Source: Caryophanales bacterium UBA784
GTDB taxonomy: Bacteria > Bacillota_I > Bacilli_A > RFN20 > CAG-288
DNA: 64,000 nucleotides
Direction of reading: 5' to 3'
NCBI GenBank assembly: GCA_002297045.1
Contig: DBJE01000001.1
Location: 1-64,000, forward strand
How positions within the stretch are numbered: position 1 is the first letter of the stretch; every line of letters starts with the position of its first letter. Both the position numbers and the translations under genes were made by a program. Below the pieces are notes generated by a model. That model had not been told where the DNA came from and searched no databases. It saw only the letters and a program-made list of their open reading frames with translations. This document shows positions 33,485 through 42,625 of the stretch, one piece after another.

Positions 33485-35323
33485 ATGGTGAACCTAAAAT
33501 TACCCGCTTTTTCCCTAGTTTGCTTTCTGACCTCGTTTTCTATTCAAAAAGGTGAAAAAGGGAGGAATAAGATTCCCTTTATTGATATTCCTTCGTGCAA
33601 AAACAATACGCTTTTCTACTCGGAAAGGGATACTACAGAAAATCATCTTCCTGTCGACTTCTATGCCCCGGCTGCCTGTGAAGGCCATTTAGGAATAGGA
33701 GGAGAACATGCCCGCCCGTTTGAAAAAAGACTTGATCCCATCTGGGTTTGGGTTCCGGAAGGGCGGATTGACATCGGAATAAGGTTTGCCCAGGAACTTG
33801 AGTTCCTTTCCAAGAACACCGAAAGGAAGGCTCTTGGTTTTTCCTTCGATTTTACCATCGACGGAAAAAGCTATAAAAAGACATTCCGGAAGGTAGTGAA
33901 CACGATAGCCGATATGTTTAATGAGGAAGGGAAGAAGGACGATAACTATAACGAGGAAGTTCTGAAAACATCCTTTTTCCGGTGGAATGAGAACACAATC
34001 AATCTACGAATTGATTTGAACGGAAACAATAGGTTTTACTTGAATTCAGTTGATTTCTACTATGGTGACCTGCCAAAGAAAGTGGCCAAGGTCTATCTTC
34101 TACCTCAGAACGAAAATTCCCGTTATGATATTGAATACAACAAAGACGAATGCCATCTCTATGATGATGAATATTCCTTGAATGTTGGCACAAAAGCGGA
34201 ATTTTCTCTCTCGTCCCCCTATGGAAGCTTCTTTGGAAGGGATTATCTTGAGGATTGCTTTGGAGTGCGGAAATCAAGAAGCGACGATTTTGTCATTCAT
34301 GACAACAATATTGTTTCGGAGGGCGGCTCCGATTACTTTTATGCCGGACACCTTGCTCCGATAGGAACCGAATATACAATCACCTTGAAAAGCAGCTATA
34401 GGCGGTACGATGAAAAAATCATCCTTCATCTGACTGTCTCCGATAAAAAGCCGCCATCCTTTTATTTTCCGGCCGGGAAAAGCATCCAAAGGAGCTACAA
34501 GAGTGACTTTGCCTCATCTAGAAGTTATGAGAATAGCGGAGTCCTTATTTCCGACAATAAGGATGACATTCTCCAAAGGAGACTAAGGCAGAAAGACGGC
34601 AGCCCGATTCCGGAAAAGACCTGCGGAGAGTTTGCCTGTCTTCTTCAGGCCTGGGACAGGGCCGGTAATCTCCGCGAGGAAGAGGTGTCGGCCACTCTTG
34701 TTGACGATGTTCCGCCAAGTCTAGAGAGGGAGTATTCCGATCTCTTCCTACCCAAAGACAACCAGAAATCAAAAAAAGAGCTTCTTTCCCTTTTTATGGC
34801 AAGAGACGACATCGATGCCCGACCTCTTTTATCCATAAAGGAGGATACCTATTCCACAAGATGGAATCAGCCAGGGAACTACCGCTTCACCGTCCTTGCG
34901 AAAGACAAAGACGGCAATGAAGGAGAAAGGACAAGGAATATCCATGTCTTAGAGAGCTTTGGGGAGTATTACAGGAAGGAAGGCTTTCTAAAGGCAAGGG
35001 AAGGAAACGTCCCGACCAGGGAAGAAGTGGTTTCCCTGTTTATCCAAAGCGGGCAGATTGAAGATAAAAGCTATTCCGCCATTACTCAGATTGAAGGGGA
35101 GAGACTAAGCAAGGAAAGGAAGGCCGGAGTCTATCCAAGGAAGATAAAACTTTTCCAAAGCGAGGGGAAGGAATCCGTGTTTCCTTTCACCCTGGAAGTC
35201 CTAAAGAACGAGGAAAGGCCCCTAGAAGAAAAAAAAGAATCCTTCTGGCAGAAAATCGCATCTTTTTTTAACCGCATCTTTTCTGCGATTGCTTCCTTTT
35301 TCCAAAATCTCTTTGGCAGATAG
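33485..35323 (+). CDS. exported protein with Ig-like domains and amphipathic C-terminal helix
   Basis: A 612-residue protein with an N-terminal hydrophobic segment (LPAFSLVCFLTSFSI) that may be a signal peptide; the Cys there is not in a clean lipobox. The first 330 residues are beta-rich without recognised family. From about residue 330 there are two or three Ig/HYR-like units ending in patterns such as AWDRAGNLREE and AKDKDGNEGERTR. The last 30 residues (SFWQKIASFF, IFSAIASFFQNLFGR) form an amphipathic aromatic helix, a tail seen on some Firmicutes surface proteins and likely to touch membrane. An AAAGGAGG site precedes the start. Function unknown. Confidence 0.65.
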   Translation: MVNLKLPAFSLVCFLTSFSIQKGEKGRNKIPFIDIPSCKNNTLFYSERDTTENHLPVDFYAPAACEGHLGIGGEHARPFEKRLDPIWVWVPEGRIDIGIRFAQELEFLSKNTERKALGFSFDFTIDGKSYKKTFRKVVNTIADMFNEEGKKDDNYNEEVLKTSFFRWNENTINLRIDLNGNNRFYLNSVDFYYGDLPKKVAKVYLLPQNENSRYDIEYNKDECHLYDDEYSLNVGTKAEFSLSSPYGSFFGRDYLEDCFGVRKSRSDDFVIHDNNIVSEGGSDYFYAGHLAPIGTEYTITLKSSYRRYDEKIILHLTVSDKKPPSFYFPAGKSIQRSYKSDFASSRSYENSGVLISDNKDDILQRRLRQKDGSPIPEKTCGEFACLLQAWDRAGNLREEEVSATLVDDVPPSLEREYSDLFLPKDNQKSKKELLSLFMARDDIDARPLLSIKEDTYSTRWNQPGNYRFTVLAKDKDGNEGERTRNIHVLESFGEYYRKEGFLKAREGNVPTREEVVSLFIQSGQIEDKSYSAITQIEGERLSKERKAGVYPRKIKLFQSEGKESVFPFTLEVLKNEERPLEEKKESFWQKIASFFNRIFSAIASFFQNLFGR

Positions 35324-35396
35324 GAAGCTCCTCTTTTGTTGAAAACAGAGACAAAGGGAAGCGGATTGCCTCTTCCGTCCTATCTTTTCTTTCTGC

Positions 35397-35402
35397 TATA
35401 AT
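35397..35402 (+). promoter_or_regulatory. -10 box upstream of tRNA-Leu(CAG)
   Basis: TATAAT, 43 bases before the mature 5' end of the tRNA. No convincing -35 box at 17 bases. Confidence 0.45.
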
Positions 35403-35445
35403 CAATTGCACTTTGCCCTCTCTTGGGGTATCATTATTGAGCTAT

Positions 35446-35528
35446 GCAGCTGTGGCGGAACTGGTAGACGCGCTAGATTCAGGTTCTAGTGGTTTCCCGT
35501 GGGGGTTCGAGTCCCCCCAGCTGCACCA
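35446..35528 (+). tRNA. tRNA-Leu (anticodon CAG)
   Basis: Class II tRNA: acceptor GCAGCTG with CAGCTGC, D arm GCG-GAACTGGTAGA-CGC, anticodon arm CTAGA-TTCAGGT-TCTAG giving CAG, variable arm, T arm GGGGG-TTCGAGT-CCCCC and encoded ACCA. Confidence 0.95.
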
Positions 35529-35534
35529 CATTCG

Positions 35535-35579
35535 GCACCGGAATAGATACGGAAAGGTATCCTAAGCCGGTGCTTTTTT
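35535..35579 (+). terminator. terminator of tRNA-Leu(CAG)
   Basis: GCACCGG (35535-35541) pairs with CCGGTGC (35567-35573), with an inner GATAC/GTATC hairpin, then six T. Confidence 0.88.
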
Positions 35580-35740
35580 CATTGTCTTTAAGGGTGTACA
35601 CAAAGGGGTTGGCCTTTCTTTTCCTTACATTTTTCTGGATTTTGACCATTTGTTTACAAAGCTTTACAGGTTTCTGGTAGAAGTGGGTTTTCGTTTTTCC
35701 TTATAATTCCTTCGTTAGTCACTAAAAAAGGAAAGAAAAA

Positions 35741-38551
35741 ATGAAAAACAGAAAGATTCTTCTCTTAGCCGTGCTTTCTCTTCTTGCCTCCTGCGGAACG
35801 AAGCCTTCCGTAAGCGAAACGACGGACAAAGAAAAACCTTCCGAAAACACTGCCCCTCGGATCAGTGAAACCGTCAAGGAGACGGCATCCACTGGTTCAT
35901 CCTCTTCCAAACCTTCCGAATCTGCTTCGACTTCTACTTCTCCTGCCGCTTCGGAATCTACTTCTTCCTCGGCTGGGAATGAGGAAAAGAAGGGAAGGGT
36001 CAGAATCAACGAAGTCGAATCGGATGGGACGGACGGAGAATGGGTCGAATTAAGGAACATCGGCGAGGCGGCCATTGATCTCTCCGGATATTTTCTTACC
36101 GATGACAAAGGACTGGAACGTTTGACTGAGAAGAAGACTACTCCGCTTCCTGCCTCGACCCTTCTTAATCCCGGTGAGCTTCTGGTTCTTGAGAACGGAA
36201 TTAACTTTGATTTCGGACTTGGCAAGGCGGATACGGCCACTCTCTATGATAAGAACCAGAACGTTGTCGACTCCTATGCCTACACGACTCAGGCAGTAGG
36301 AAGCTATTCCCGTCTCCCTGACGGAACGGGCGATTTTATCGATCAGGCTTCCACAAAAGACAAATTGAACAGCACGGCCAAAGAAGACCCGAAGGATGAC
36401 CCGATAAAAGACCAAGACATCAAGATTAACGAAGTCAATTCTTCACCGGATGATTGGGTTGAGATTTTCAATAATGGCGAAAAAACCGTCGATCTTTCCG
36501 GATACGAAATCCGGGATGATTCGGATGACCATCGCTTTAAGATTTCCGATGGCGTCACTCTTGAAGCAGGAAAATTCTATGTTGTCGAGGCCAATACCGC
36601 TGGAACCATCTATGACGATACGGCAAAGCAATACGTCAGCGGGAATTTCCAGGATGCAGTAGGACTTGGAGGCGGAGACTCTGTCCGTTTATACGACAGC
36701 TCTTCTGCTCTGATCGACGAGTATTCTTGGACGGAGCATGCCTCTTATGACGGAGATGAGGCTAAGGCATCCTATGGACGCTATCCTGACGGAAAGGGTT
36801 CCTTCACTTTGACAAAGGAGACCAAAGAAAAGGCAAACGATTGGTATAAACCGGATGTTGTCATCAATGAAGTCGAATCCAAGGATCCAAACGGCGGACC
36901 GGACTATGTCGAAGTCAAGAACACCGGAACCAAGGATATCGATGTTTCCGGATGGTATCTTCTTGACAATGACCCTGTCGGACATAAAGGCGAAACGACT
37001 CCTTTGGCATCCGGCACCACGTTAAAGGCTGGCGAATATCTTGTTTTCGAAGGCGACAAGAATTTCACCTTCGGACTTGGAAAGGCTGATACCGCTACTA
37101 TTTATAATAAGGACGGAATCGAAGTCGCTTCCTTCGAGTGGACAGAGCAAGCTAATGGCGTCTATGCCCGCATTCCGGACGGAACAGGCGAAAGGCAGGA
37201 CTATCCCACTGCTTCAAAGGGAAAGTCCAATCTCATTGTCACTGCGGCTGTCTTAAACGAAGTCCAGTCTAATGATCCCAATAAGGGACATGACTGGGTT
37301 GAGCTTGCCAATCCGACGGATGCCGAAATCGACGTTTCCGGTCTTGTTCTAAAAGACGAGAAGGATGAGACTCCCTACACTATCCCTCAGGGGACAAAGA
37401 TTCCGGCTAACTCTTTCCTTGTCATCGACAGCTTTGAATTCGGCTTAGGAAAGGACGATACGGTCCGTCTGTTTGAAAAAGGCAACAGGGTCGATTCAAC
37501 GCATTGGACTGGCCACACTAATCCGACATACGGACGCTATCCGGATGCAAACGGAACGACCTGGCAGAGGACAAAAGAGGCGACGAAAGGAAGTGCCAAC
37601 AAATTTGCCGGCATCCCGGACAAGATTGCCTGGCCTGGCGACAGTCAGGTGACTGCCTACGATAAGACCACGATGTTTCTTGAAGACTCTTCCGGACTCG
37701 ACTTCCGTAACGGAAAGCTCTATGCCGTCGATAACGGAACAGGTAAGTTCTGGTCGCTTGACGTGAACAAAACCAACGGTTCTTTGGCCTTCTCTGCCGG
37801 ATACGAGAACGGGAAAATCGTCCGGTTTATCAAGGATAAGAGCAATGCTGCGGCTAAAGGCCCGGATACCGAGGGCATTTCCGTCGATGAGGCCGGAAAC
37901 GTCTATTTCGCTTCCGAACGCGACAACAGCAATAAAGGCGTGAATCAGAATACGATTCTTAGGGTGAACAATAGCTCACTTAATCAAAAGGACATTGTCG
38001 CCGACAAGGAATGGGATATCACTTCACTTCTCCCCCAGGTTTCCGCCAATAGGGGCATCGAAGCCGTCGAATGGGTCAGCAAGGACTCTGTCGAAGGTAA
38101 GCTTCTTGATCAGAACACCAATGCCCTCTTCTCGATGGCAAATTATCCTGATGCCATCGCCGAAGGAATCTTCTTTGTCGCCTTAGAGGATAACGGACAC
38201 GTCTATGCCTTAATTCTTAACTCTGACGGCACAGCGAAAGTCATCCAGGATATCGACTCTAAGATCGGCGGAGCGATGGCCCTTGACTATGATGAGGACG
38301 AAGGCTTCCTTTATGTCGCTTCCGACAATGGGTACAAGAACCTTACGGCAAAAATCAAGCTGAACGGAACTAAGGATAGGGATATCGTCCACCTTCTTCC
38401 CCCTGGCGGTCTTGATGTCAATGAAAATTTCGAAGGCTTTGCCCTTGCGTCTAAGGACTATGCCGTTAACGGCAAACGTCCGGTCTACCGGTTTAAGGAC
38501 GGGGTGTCCTCTAACGCCTTATGGATCGGTTCTAGGAACGTCACTGCCTAG
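35741..38551 (+). CDS. lipoprotein with four lamin-tail domains and a phytase-like esterase propeller
   Basis: A 936-residue lipoprotein: lipobox L-A-S-C (Cys18), Ser/Thr-rich spacer to about residue 85, then four lamin-tail (LTD) domains starting near residues 87, 227, 372 and 502, each opening with (I/L)NEV(E/N/Q)S and W/Y-VE and carrying DLSGY or DVSGW. The C-terminal 310 residues (LEDSSGLDFRNGKLYAVDNG, GPDTEGISVDEAGNVYFASE, NRGIEAVEW) form a beta-propeller of the esterase-like-activity-of-phytase type. Such proteins are extracellular; substrate is unknown and propeller acidic residues for metal binding are plausible. GGAAAG precedes the start and a terminator follows. Confidence 0.85.
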   Translation: MKNRKILLLAVLSLLASCGTKPSVSETTDKEKPSENTAPRISETVKETASTGSSSSKPSESASTSTSPAASESTSSSAGNEEKKGRVRINEVESDGTDGEWVELRNIGEAAIDLSGYFLTDDKGLERLTEKKTTPLPASTLLNPGELLVLENGINFDFGLGKADTATLYDKNQNVVDSYAYTTQAVGSYSRLPDGTGDFIDQASTKDKLNSTAKEDPKDDPIKDQDIKINEVNSSPDDWVEIFNNGEKTVDLSGYEIRDDSDDHRFKISDGVTLEAGKFYVVEANTAGTIYDDTAKQYVSGNFQDAVGLGGGDSVRLYDSSSALIDEYSWTEHASYDGDEAKASYGRYPDGKGSFTLTKETKEKANDWYKPDVVINEVESKDPNGGPDYVEVKNTGTKDIDVSGWYLLDNDPVGHKGETTPLASGTTLKAGEYLVFEGDKNFTFGLGKADTATIYNKDGIEVASFEWTEQANGVYARIPDGTGERQDYPTASKGKSNLIVTAAVLNEVQSNDPNKGHDWVELANPTDAEIDVSGLVLKDEKDETPYTIPQGTKIPANSFLVIDSFEFGLGKDDTVRLFEKGNRVDSTHWTGHTNPTYGRYPDANGTTWQRTKEATKGSANKFAGIPDKIAWPGDSQVTAYDKTTMFLEDSSGLDFRNGKLYAVDNGTGKFWSLDVNKTNGSLAFSAGYENGKIVRFIKDKSNAAAKGPDTEGISVDEAGNVYFASERDNSNKGVNQNTILRVNNSSLNQKDIVADKEWDITSLLPQVSANRGIEAVEWVSKDSVEGKLLDQNTNALFSMANYPDAIAEGIFFVALEDNGHVYALILNSDGTAKVIQDIDSKIGGAMALDYDEDEGFLYVASDNGYKNLTAKIKLNGTKDRDIVHLLPPGGLDVNENFEGFALASKDYAVNGKRPVYRFKDGVSSNALWIGSRNVTA

Positions 38552-38569
38552 GCTTCTTCCGCCACAATA

Positions 38570-38608
38570 AAAAAAAGGGACGGGCAGATAGGCTGCCCCT
38601 CCCTTTTT
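38570..38608 (+). terminator. terminator of the lamin-tail lipoprotein gene
   Basis: AGGGACGGGCAG (38576-38587) pairs with CTGCCCCTCCCT (38593-38604) with one mismatch, A-run before and T-run after. Confidence 0.85.
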
Positions 38609-38747
38609 CCTTCATAGAAAAGCGGGAAAAACCAAGGAGAGTAAGTCAGTGACTTGTCTTCTTTTAAAAGAAGCGGTGTCGCCTTTTTCTTTGAAAGGGG
38701 TAACATCTAAGGTAAAATAAAGCCATGAATGGAGGAGGAAAACAACC

Positions 38748-40802
38748 ATGGACGAGAAACTAAACCCTTTGTTTACGCCTTGGAAGATCGGAAACCTGGA
38801 GATCAAAAACCGTATCGTAAGGACCTCAAGGGGTGGCACTGATCTTTTCGGCTGGAGGGAAATCAACCATTTCGACAAGGAAGGGGCTAAGTTCCTTCTT
38901 GATAAGGCTAAGCATGATGTCGGCCTTATCCTTCCCGGCTGTCAGCCTGTCTATAATCCTAGGCTTGGCCAATGGCTTTACCGGAAAAAGGGAAGGTTCA
39001 AGAAGGTCAGACCCTTCAGGGATGAAATCCACAAAAACGGGGCTAAGCTCTTTGTCCAGCTTACGGCCGGCTTTGGCCGTTCCTTCACCATCTCCGATAG
39101 GAGGGAAAAGCTAGCCTCCAATAAAGTTCTCAACGTTCTTTCTAAGCCCTTTAGGAACTTTGACCGAATCTGTGCCTCCGCTTCCCCCTGTCCTAACCGT
39201 TGGTCGGATAAGGTTCCTTCAAGAGAGAGGACGAAAAAGGAAATCGATAAGTTCATCAGGGCCTTTGCCAAGACCGCTAAGCTATTAAAAGATAACGGAG
39301 TGGACGGAGTGGAGGTCCATGCCGTCCATGAAGGGTATCTTCTCGACCAGTTCACGCTGAAGTACATTAACCATCGGAAAGACGAATATGGCGGAAGCAG
39401 GGAGAACCGCTACCGGTTTGCCATCGATATCGTCAAGGCCATCAAGAAGGAATGCGGCAAGGATTTCCCTGTTTCCCTGCGCTATTCCGTTCTGTCTAAG
39501 ACGAAAGGATTCCGGAAAGGGGCGCTTCCGGGGGAAACCTACACGGAAGCAGGACGCGACAGGGAAGAAAGCGAAAAGGCGGTTAAGCTTCTCTCCGAAG
39601 CCGGATATGACAGGTTCAACTGCGACAACGGAACCTATGATGCCTGGTACTGGGCCCATCCGCCGATCTATAGGCCGGAAAACTGCAACCTTCAGGATGT
39701 GGAGGCCATCAAGAAGTTCACCGACAAGCCTGTCGTCTGTGCAGGACGTCTTGATCCCTTTGTGGCAAGTGAGGCTATAAAGGAAGGAAAGATCGACGGA
39801 GCAGGGTTTGCCCGTCCCTTCCTTGCCGATCCCCACTGGGTCAGTAAGAGGAAAGAAGGAAAGAGGGAGGATATCCGTCCCTGTATCTGCTGCCATAACG
39901 GCTGCTTCAACAGGTGTAAATACAATGGTCATGCCAATGACCAGGATTTGAATGATTCCCTTCATCTTTCCCGCTGTGCCGTCAATGCCGAGACGAGGCA
40001 AAGCACGAAGCATTACATCAAAAAGGCAAAGAAGGCGAAGAAGGTGATCATTATCGGTGGCGGTATCGGGGGAAGGGAAGCGGCCCGTGTCCTGAAACTC
40101 CGCGGACATGAGCCGGTTATCTACGAAAAAAGCGACCATCTTGGCGGAGTCTTCGTAGAGGCTTCTGCCGCCTCATTCAAAGGAAAGCTCAGAGAGCTTC
40201 TTGCCTGGTATGAAAAACAGAGGAAGGATTTAGGAATCGAAATCCATCTTAATCATGAAGTCAAAGACGTCTCTTCCCTTAAGGCGGACCATTATATTGT
40301 CGCTACCGGAAGCAAGCCGAAGTTCTTCTCTTCGGTTCCTGGATTTAGTAAGGCGATTGAGGCAGTGGAATTCCTTAAAGGAAAGCCGGTTGGGAAGAAT
40401 GTCGTTGTCCTTGGAGGCGGCCTGACTGGGTGTGAAATCGCCTATGAGCTCTGCCTGAAAGGAAATAAGCCGACCATTGTCGAAAGGAAGGATGACTTAG
40501 TCGCCCAGAAAGGTGTCTGCCTTGCTAACTCCTCCTATCTGCGGGAATATTTTGCCCTCCATGAGGTTCCTGTCTATCTTCAGACGAAGATCAAGGAAAT
40601 CAAGGACGGGGAGGTCATCTGTATAGGCAAGGACGGGAAGGACATCACGATCCCCTGCGACAGTGTCATTGCCTCTGTGGGGTACAACCCTTCTCCGATT
40701 GCAAAGAAGAGCGGCAAGGTCGACTTAGTCGGCGACTGTGACGGTATAGGCAATCTCCGGAATGTCATCTGGGGTGCCTATGAAGCCGCAAGGAAGATTT
40801 AA
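38748..40802 (+). CDS. old-yellow-enzyme family NADH:flavin oxidoreductase with FeS and FAD domains
   Basis: A 684-residue enzyme of the 2-enoate reductase/BaiCD/FadH type. Residues 1-370 form the FMN barrel (PWKIGNLEIKNRIV, catalytic-region GVEVHAVHEGYLLDQF, YGGSRENR); a Cys cluster C-I-C-C-H-N-G-C with a later Cys binds a 4Fe-4S; residues 430-684 are the FAD/NAD domain (IIIGGGIGGREAARVLKLRGH, VVVLGGGLTGCEIA). It should reduce an activated C=C bond with NADH. Met positions NRIV-M-TS-M-GGT and FGW-M-E carry AGG at residues 25, 28 and 37, beside CGT for Arg22. It starts an operon with the aconitase-X genes, whose substrate it may share. Confidence 0.88.
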   Translation: MDEKLNPLFTPWKIGNLEIKNRIVRTSRGGTDLFGWREINHFDKEGAKFLLDKAKHDVGLILPGCQPVYNPRLGQWLYRKKGRFKKVRPFRDEIHKNGAKLFVQLTAGFGRSFTISDRREKLASNKVLNVLSKPFRNFDRICASASPCPNRWSDKVPSRERTKKEIDKFIRAFAKTAKLLKDNGVDGVEVHAVHEGYLLDQFTLKYINHRKDEYGGSRENRYRFAIDIVKAIKKECGKDFPVSLRYSVLSKTKGFRKGALPGETYTEAGRDREESEKAVKLLSEAGYDRFNCDNGTYDAWYWAHPPIYRPENCNLQDVEAIKKFTDKPVVCAGRLDPFVASEAIKEGKIDGAGFARPFLADPHWVSKRKEGKREDIRPCICCHNGCFNRCKYNGHANDQDLNDSLHLSRCAVNAETRQSTKHYIKKAKKAKKVIIIGGGIGGREAARVLKLRGHEPVIYEKSDHLGGVFVEASAASFKGKLRELLAWYEKQRKDLGIEIHLNHEVKDVSSLKADHYIVATGSKPKFFSSVPGFSKAIEAVEFLKGKPVGKNVVVLGGGLTGCEIAYELCLKGNKPTIVERKDDLVAQKGVCLANSSYLREYFALHEVPVYLQTKIKEIKDGEVICIGKDGKDITIPCDSVIASVGYNPSPIAKKSGKVDLVGDCDGIGNLRNVIWGAYEAARKI

Positions 40803-40813
40803 AGGAGAAAATC

Positions 40814-42109
40814 ATGTATAACCCAAAAAGGCAGTTGACACAGGAAGAAAAGGAAATTCTGGAAGGAAAGCAGGGAGAGACCAAAGCCAAAAGGAGGGAA
40901 TGCCTTGTCCGCTACGGGGATATCTTCGGAGCAAAAAGAAGGGTGAAGGTCACCCATAAGAAGGGACATCTTGTCACAAGCTTCGGACTTCAGCTTCTTA
41001 CCCCAATCTATCCTCTGATGGATGAGCTAATTAAGGCAGGACTTGTCTCCGAGGAAGGCTTTACCTGTGACCCCCGCCCTAGGGACTATCAAAACGTCAC
41101 CGCCAATCCTCTTGAGAAGCTTGTCTTCAACCACTTCAGGTATTCGACGCAGAAGCATTATGAGGAACAGCTAAAGAAAGTCGGAAGGAGAGACGACAAA
41201 GGCTTTACCTGTACCTGCTATCTCAAGGAAAACGGAAACACTCCGGAAAAGGGAGACATCATCTCCTGGGCGGAAAGCTCCGCGGTAGTCTTTGCCAACT
41301 CTGTCCTTGGTGCCCGCTGCAACCGGAATTCCGGTGTCTACGACCTCTTTGGCATCCTTCTTGGCGAGGTTCCGGAATTTGGGTTCCTTCTCGATGAAGG
41401 AAGAAAGGCAGACTATAAAGTCATCATTAAGTGTTCAAAGCTTCCCGAGGCCCAGATCCTCGGCTCCGCCATCGGAAGGAAGGTCAGGGAAAAGGTTCCC
41501 TATGTCATCGGATTGGATAAGTGGCTTAAGGACCTTCCGGACGAGGATACCCTTGCCTACCTAAAGGATTTCGGTGCCGCTACGGCAAGTAACGGAGCTG
41601 TTGGACTTTATCACATTGATAAAATCACCCCGGAGGCGAAAGAGCTTGGCGATAAGCTATTCAAGGAAGAGAGGAAGGAATATGTCATTGACGATGAAGA
41701 GATTGAACGCGTCTATCATAGCTATCCGGTCAGGTGGAAGAAGAAGTCCGCTAAGCCTCATAAGTGCTTCATCGGCTGCCCTCATCTTACCCTTAAACAG
41801 TTAATTGACTGGACGGTGAAGAGGGAAGAGGCATTAAAGGAGTCCGGAAAGAAGAAGCTTGTCATTGATACGGTCCTCACCTCCTCTCCTCATGTCATCG
41901 ACGAATTTAAAAAGAGCGAATACTATCCCCGCCTTCTCTCTCTTGGTGCCCATCTCTCCTATATTTGTCCGCTTAGGTATATCGATAATCCTCTCTGCCA
42001 TAGCCGTCCTTTGATCACCAATTCCAATAAGCTTCGGACCTATACCTTTGCCCGCTATGAGAAAGGCGAGAAGATTCTTGCCCTGATTACCGGAAAGGAG
42101 AAATACTAG
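40814..42109 (+). CDS. aconitase X large (catalytic) subunit
   Basis: A 431-residue protein of the AcnX/DUF521 family, hydro-lyases that include archaeal phosphomevalonate dehydratase and bacterial cis-3-hydroxyproline dehydratase. Family features: RYGDIFGAK near residue 35, HFRYSTQKHYEEQL, WAESSAVVFANSVLGAR followed by CNRNSG, and PHVIDEFKK. The usual T of GART-NR is Cys here. AGG codons in AK-MM-ECLVRYG and KR-M-VKV fit Met. It lies 11 bases after the oxidoreductase and 2 bases before the small subunit. Neither mevalonate nor hydroxyproline genes are nearby, so the substrate is open. Confidence 0.85.
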   Translation: MYNPKRQLTQEEKEILEGKQGETKAKRRECLVRYGDIFGAKRRVKVTHKKGHLVTSFGLQLLTPIYPLMDELIKAGLVSEEGFTCDPRPRDYQNVTANPLEKLVFNHFRYSTQKHYEEQLKKVGRRDDKGFTCTCYLKENGNTPEKGDIISWAESSAVVFANSVLGARCNRNSGVYDLFGILLGEVPEFGFLLDEGRKADYKVIIKCSKLPEAQILGSAIGRKVREKVPYVIGLDKWLKDLPDEDTLAYLKDFGAATASNGAVGLYHIDKITPEAKELGDKLFKEERKEYVIDDEEIERVYHSYPVRWKKKSAKPHKCFIGCPHLTLKQLIDWTVKREEALKESGKKKLVIDTVLTSSPHVIDEFKKSEYYPRLLSLGAHLSYICPLRYIDNPLCHSRPLITNSNKLRTYTFARYEKGEKILALITGKEKY

Positions 42110-42111
42110 AG

Positions 42112-42555
42112 ATGAAAGAGTTCCACGGACGTCCCCTCTTTGCCAAAGAGTTCAAAGGGGAGGCGGTTGTTTCCCATTACGGCTTTAACACTCTTGCCAG
42201 CTTCCAGTCCTCTTTGCTGAAGAAAACCTGTAAGAATGTCGTCGTCTCCGATCAGAACAATCCCGATCTATTCAAAAAGGAGATCACCGGAAAGATCCTC
42301 TGTCTGCCTCAGACGATCGGGTCGACGACCGGAGGCCTTGTCCTTCAGACGGCCGCTAACCGCCATCTTGCCCCTGCCGCGATGCTCTTTTCCGAAACGA
42401 TTGACCCTCTTGCCGCAAGCGGTGTCGTTCTCTCAAATGTCTGGGAGAAGGTCCCTCTTCTTTGCATCGACCAGCTTGGTGAGGAGTTTCTTTCTGCCGT
42501 TAAGACGGGAGACATAATCACCATCAAGGAAGACGGAACGGTGATTGTCGGATAG
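42112..42555 (+). CDS. aconitase X small (swivel) subunit
   Basis: A 147-residue DUF126/AcnX swivel-domain protein. The conserved GKILCLPQTIGSTTGG with ILPxxxGSTxG-type Ser, and the C-terminal GDIITIKEDGTVIV are recognisable. The active-site Ser of the GSTTGG motif is present. It completes the heteromeric AcnX hydro-lyase with the gene just upstream; in other lineages the two parts are fused. The operon ends with a terminator at 42594-42625. Confidence 0.86.
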   Translation: MKEFHGRPLFAKEFKGEAVVSHYGFNTLASFQSSLLKKTCKNVVVSDQNNPDLFKKEITGKILCLPQTIGSTTGGLVLQTAANRHLAPAAMLFSETIDPLAASGVVLSNVWEKVPLLCIDQLGEEFLSAVKTGDIITIKEDGTVIVG

Positions 42556-42593
42556 CCCTTCGAAATCCTATCCCTTAGTTTCATCAGGTTTGC

Positions 42594-42625
42594 AACGGCC
42601 ATAGGACTGCTTATGGCCGTTTTCT
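42594..42625 (+). terminator. terminator of the oxidoreductase-AcnX operon
   Basis: Perfect ten-base arms AACGGCCATA (42594-42603) and TATGGCCGTT (42612-42621), followed by TTTC. Confidence 0.85.
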
